Assembly: GCA_023436065.1 (NCBI GenBank)
Contig: JAEZKU010000065.1
Span: forward strand, 29,102 to 93,101
From: Bacillota bacterium
GTDB lineage: Bacteria > Bacillota > Clostridia > Lachnospirales > Lachnospiraceae
Direction: 5' to 3'
DNA: 64,000 nt
The translations under genes were made by a program, and so were the position numbers. The notes below the pieces were generated by a model, which was not told the DNA's origin, made no database searches, and worked only from the letters and a program-made list of their open reading frames with translations. Positions within the stretch are counted from its first letter, which is position 1. Every line of letters begins with the position of its first letter. This document shows positions 62,067-64,000 of the stretch, piece by piece.

Positions 62067-63800
62067 TTATAACTTGTTTATAATATCCTCCAGCATCTGG
62101 CTGACTGTGTTGACGTATCTGGAGGAGGCATTGTATGCATGTTGATATTTGATTAAATTCGTTAATTCTTCATCAGAGGATACACCGGATACCTCCAGCC
62201 TCTTATTATTGATACTTTCCACCATGGATGCCTGATTGTCACCAATGGTGTTGAACCTCTCACCGCGGTTTGCCATCTCGGAGGTAAAGGCTGTATAGTA
62301 ATCATTGAAATTATACTGCGTCAATGTATTCGGTGATAATGTCGAAAATGCATTATGCCATACATCCATCAGTTTCTTCACCGCCTCAGGATCAAAGCCT
62401 CCTGAGCCATCGTTGTCTGATAGCGGTATCAAATCATAATTTTGCATGATAGCCGGATTAACTTCAATCTCTCCAATTGTAAACAAAGAGTAGTTATCCT
62501 CCGGGTTCTCTTCATTAAAGAAAAATGAAGAGACTGTTACATTCGCTCCGTTCTCATCGACGTAGGTGATGAGTTCTTCCTCACCATAATTATCCATTGA
62601 CTTTCTGCTAAAGAGTGCCTGTCCTCTGGTTTTCGCAGAATCCATACCAACCGGTGCAGTATCATTATCAAGGATCACCGCCTTAGTCCCGTCCGTCAAA
62701 GTCACTTCTTTATTGGGGCTGAAGATATCATTGATGAGAGTGACAATCCCGTGAATTAACTGATCAAACTGTGCCTGAGTTGACATCACCACGGAAGCAT
62801 TAATGGTTCTGTTGAATTCTGCAACCCTTACCTGATACTGGGCTTCACTCTCCACTTCCGGATCATACTTCGGAATATCGGTGTAATTGGCCTTTTTATA
62901 ACCTCTTGCTACCAATAACCCCTTAAGCGATCCGATGTCCGTGTTATTCTCTGAAGAAGGGACTCTGTCAAGATTAAAGACATCAACATCTCCATGTGTC
63001 GGCCACACAGGTTTTAGCATTTCTGAGGTTTCATCCACCGGAATGGTGTCCATTCTGTACCAGGTATCCTCCGATACAAATACCGTCCCTTCCACATTGA
63101 CGGTAACCACACCGACTGCATTTTCCTTATATGTAATATTAACCATCTTACTAAGCTCGTCCAGCAGGTTATTTCTTTCATCCCTTAAATCATTCGCTTT
63201 TTCAACACCGGCGGCTTCGTAATGTCTTATTTTCGTATTTAAATCCTTGATACTTTTTCCGATCTCATTGATGCGATTTACCTGCTCTTTAATCTGTGAA
63301 TTCAGATTGACCTGATAATCGTTTAGCTGTCTGGATATGTTCTCGGAACGTTCTATAAAGCTTACTGCAGTCTGTATCAAGGATGCCCTGGTAACAACAC
63401 TGTCAGGTTCCTTCGCAAGCTCCTGCAGGGTATACCAGAAATTATTCATGGTATCCTGAAAGGACACACCCTCAAGCTCACCGAATAAACCCTCGATTTC
63501 CTGAACTGCATTGTATTGGGCATCATAATAAGCCCCCCTACCCAGTTCCTGACGATAAGCCTGATCCAAAAAGGTATCGCGAACCTGTTTAATGGTGGCA
63601 AAATCGGCTCCCATTCCTTTCTGCATAGTGGATGCATAGGAATCGCCTAATTTAGCATATCTGAAATCCGTCTGAATCGGCTGTTGTCTGACATAACCCT
63701 TTGTATCAACATTTGCCAGGTTATGCGCAGAGGTATTTAAAGCTGCCTGACTGACATTCAGACCGGACACACCGACATATAAACTACTCATCGAGCTCAT
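62067..63800 (-). CDS. flgK: Flagellar hook-associated protein FlgK (copy 1)
   Basis: 577 residues from ATG 63800. SSLYVGVSGLNVSQAALNTS, AHNLANVDTKGYVRQ, LRDERNNLLDELSKMVNITY and C-terminal EVSGVSSDEELTNLIKYQHA, YNASSRYVNTVSQMLEDIIN show a FlgK family protein. Between flgN and the second FlgK. GAGGTG 6 nt upstream supports 63800, though GTG 63809 and ATG 63791 remain possible. Whether both form junction rings or one is specialised cannot be told here. Confidence 0.92.
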   Translation of the reverse strand: MSSMSSLYVGVSGLNVSQAALNTSAHNLANVDTKGYVRQQPIQTDFRYAKLGDSYASTMQKGMGADFATIKQVRDTFLDQAYRQELGRGAYYDAQYNAVQEIEGLFGELEGVSFQDTMNNFWYTLQELAKEPDSVVTRASLIQTAVSFIERSENISRQLNDYQVNLNSQIKEQVNRINEIGKSIKDLNTKIRHYEAAGVEKANDLRDERNNLLDELSKMVNITYKENAVGVVTVNVEGTVFVSEDTWYRMDTIPVDETSEMLKPVWPTHGDVDVFNLDRVPSSENNTDIGSLKGLLVARGYKKANYTDIPKYDPEVESEAQYQVRVAEFNRTINASVVMSTQAQFDQLIHGIVTLINDIFSPNKEVTLTDGTKAVILDNDTAPVGMDSAKTRGQALFSRKSMDNYGEEELITYVDENGANVTVSSFFFNEENPEDNYSLFTIGEIEVNPAIMQNYDLIPLSDNDGSGGFDPEAVKKLMDVWHNAFSTLSPNTLTQYNFNDYYTAFTSEMANRGERFNTIGDNQASMVESINNKRLEVSGVSSDEELTNLIKYQHAYNASSRYVNTVSQMLEDIINKL

Positions 63801-63821
63801 GGACTTCACCTCACCTGTTTC

Positions 63822-64000
63822 TTACTGCCTCGCATCGAACATCCCTGTTCCTGAAGCCAGTGTTTCATATTTCGAAGCACCCTTTGTGTAAGTATTGTTC
63901 CCCGGCGACATCCTTGTGCTCTGAATAAAATTCATATTGAATTCTATCATTTCTAGGGATTGTTGTATTAACGACTTGTTACGATTATTGATTTCGACTA
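63822..64000 (-). CDS. flgN: FlgN family chaperone, C-terminal part only
   Basis: The last 58 residues are visible, ending at a TAA 22 nt before flgK. RNKSLIQQSLEMIEFNMNFI resembles the C-terminal helix of FlgN chaperones that bind FlgK and FlgL, followed by a Gly/Ser-rich tail (MSPGNNTYTKG ... GMFDARQ). The start is beyond the window edge. Position directly before two flgK genes supports the call. Confidence 0.75.
   Translation of the reverse strand, partial: VEINNRNKSLIQQSLEMIEFNMNFIQSTRMSPGNNTYTKGASKYETLASGTGMFDARQ

Noticed and set aside
1..64000. tRNA, rRNA, insertion sequences, prophage or CRISPR elsewhere
   Set aside because: None recognised: no transposase or integrase motifs and no tRNA-like cloverleaf found by reading.

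Overview
The window reads as one contig of a motile, low-to-moderate GC Clostridia genome, most likely a Lachnospiraceae member. This rests on the gene order hprK-glk-murB-rapZ-whiA-HPr, strong AGGAGG ribosome binding sites, Firmicutes-type DnaE and UvrC, a sigma-A/sigma-28 promoter repertoire, and the flgN-flgK-flgK-flgL-fliW-csrA / flaG-fliD-fliS flagellar layout. The assignment is by pattern only; no database search was possible.

Region 1 (1-23 kb) is mostly housekeeping. It holds a 5' (N-terminal) dnaE fragment, an AT-rich non-coding stretch with three copies of a ~145-bp repeat, a membrane-anchored polysaccharide deacetylase, a fused DUF6873/radical-SAM protein, and a LysR regulator divergent from a small conserved protein. 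Next is the leftward operon hprK-glk-murB-rapZ-whiA-HPr-like, whose HPr has Glu at position 15 and Ser at 46, so it looks Crh-like. Then come uvrC, a two-component system, ftsH, pyrG with a leader that can fold as terminator or anti-terminator, and an lspA-family gene overlapping the pyrG 3' end.

Region 2 (23-53.5 kb) is an accessory island, almost all on the minus strand and placed just downstream of flagellin. It contains three forms of the flagellar DUF115 (MptE-like/Maf) protein, nonulosonic-acid genes (a NeuB-SAF-cupin fusion and a NeuA-HAD fusion), several glycosyltransferases (GT2, GT4, GT-D-like, WbsX-like), two FkbM methyltransferases, a CDP-glycerol glycerophosphotransferase-family protein, an LTA-synthase-like protein and a large protein ending in a cytidylyltransferase-like domain. 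The likely job is building and transferring an elaborate flagellin glycan, possibly decorated with phospho-polyols. In its left part lie four genes for exported or membrane-anchored proteins of unknown function. Two transcription units here start at clear sigma-28 (flagellar late) promoters: 32,845 (membrane-anchored 177-aa protein plus secreted 359-aa protein) and 27,303 (secreted 693-aa protein, GT2, truncated DUF115). This looks like an undescribed surface-protein module under flagellar control and is the best candidate for a new system.

Region 3 (53.5-64 kb) is the flagellar filament cluster: flagellin with a sigma-28 promoter and a CsrA-type leader hairpin, a FlgN/FliT-like chaperone, fliS, fliD, flaG (second sigma-28 promoter), csrA, fliW, flgL, two flgK paralogues and the 3' end of flgN. 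CsrA and FliW are expected to tune flagellin translation through the leader hairpin, FliS/FliD/FlgK/FlgL assemble the filament, and the island genes decorate it.
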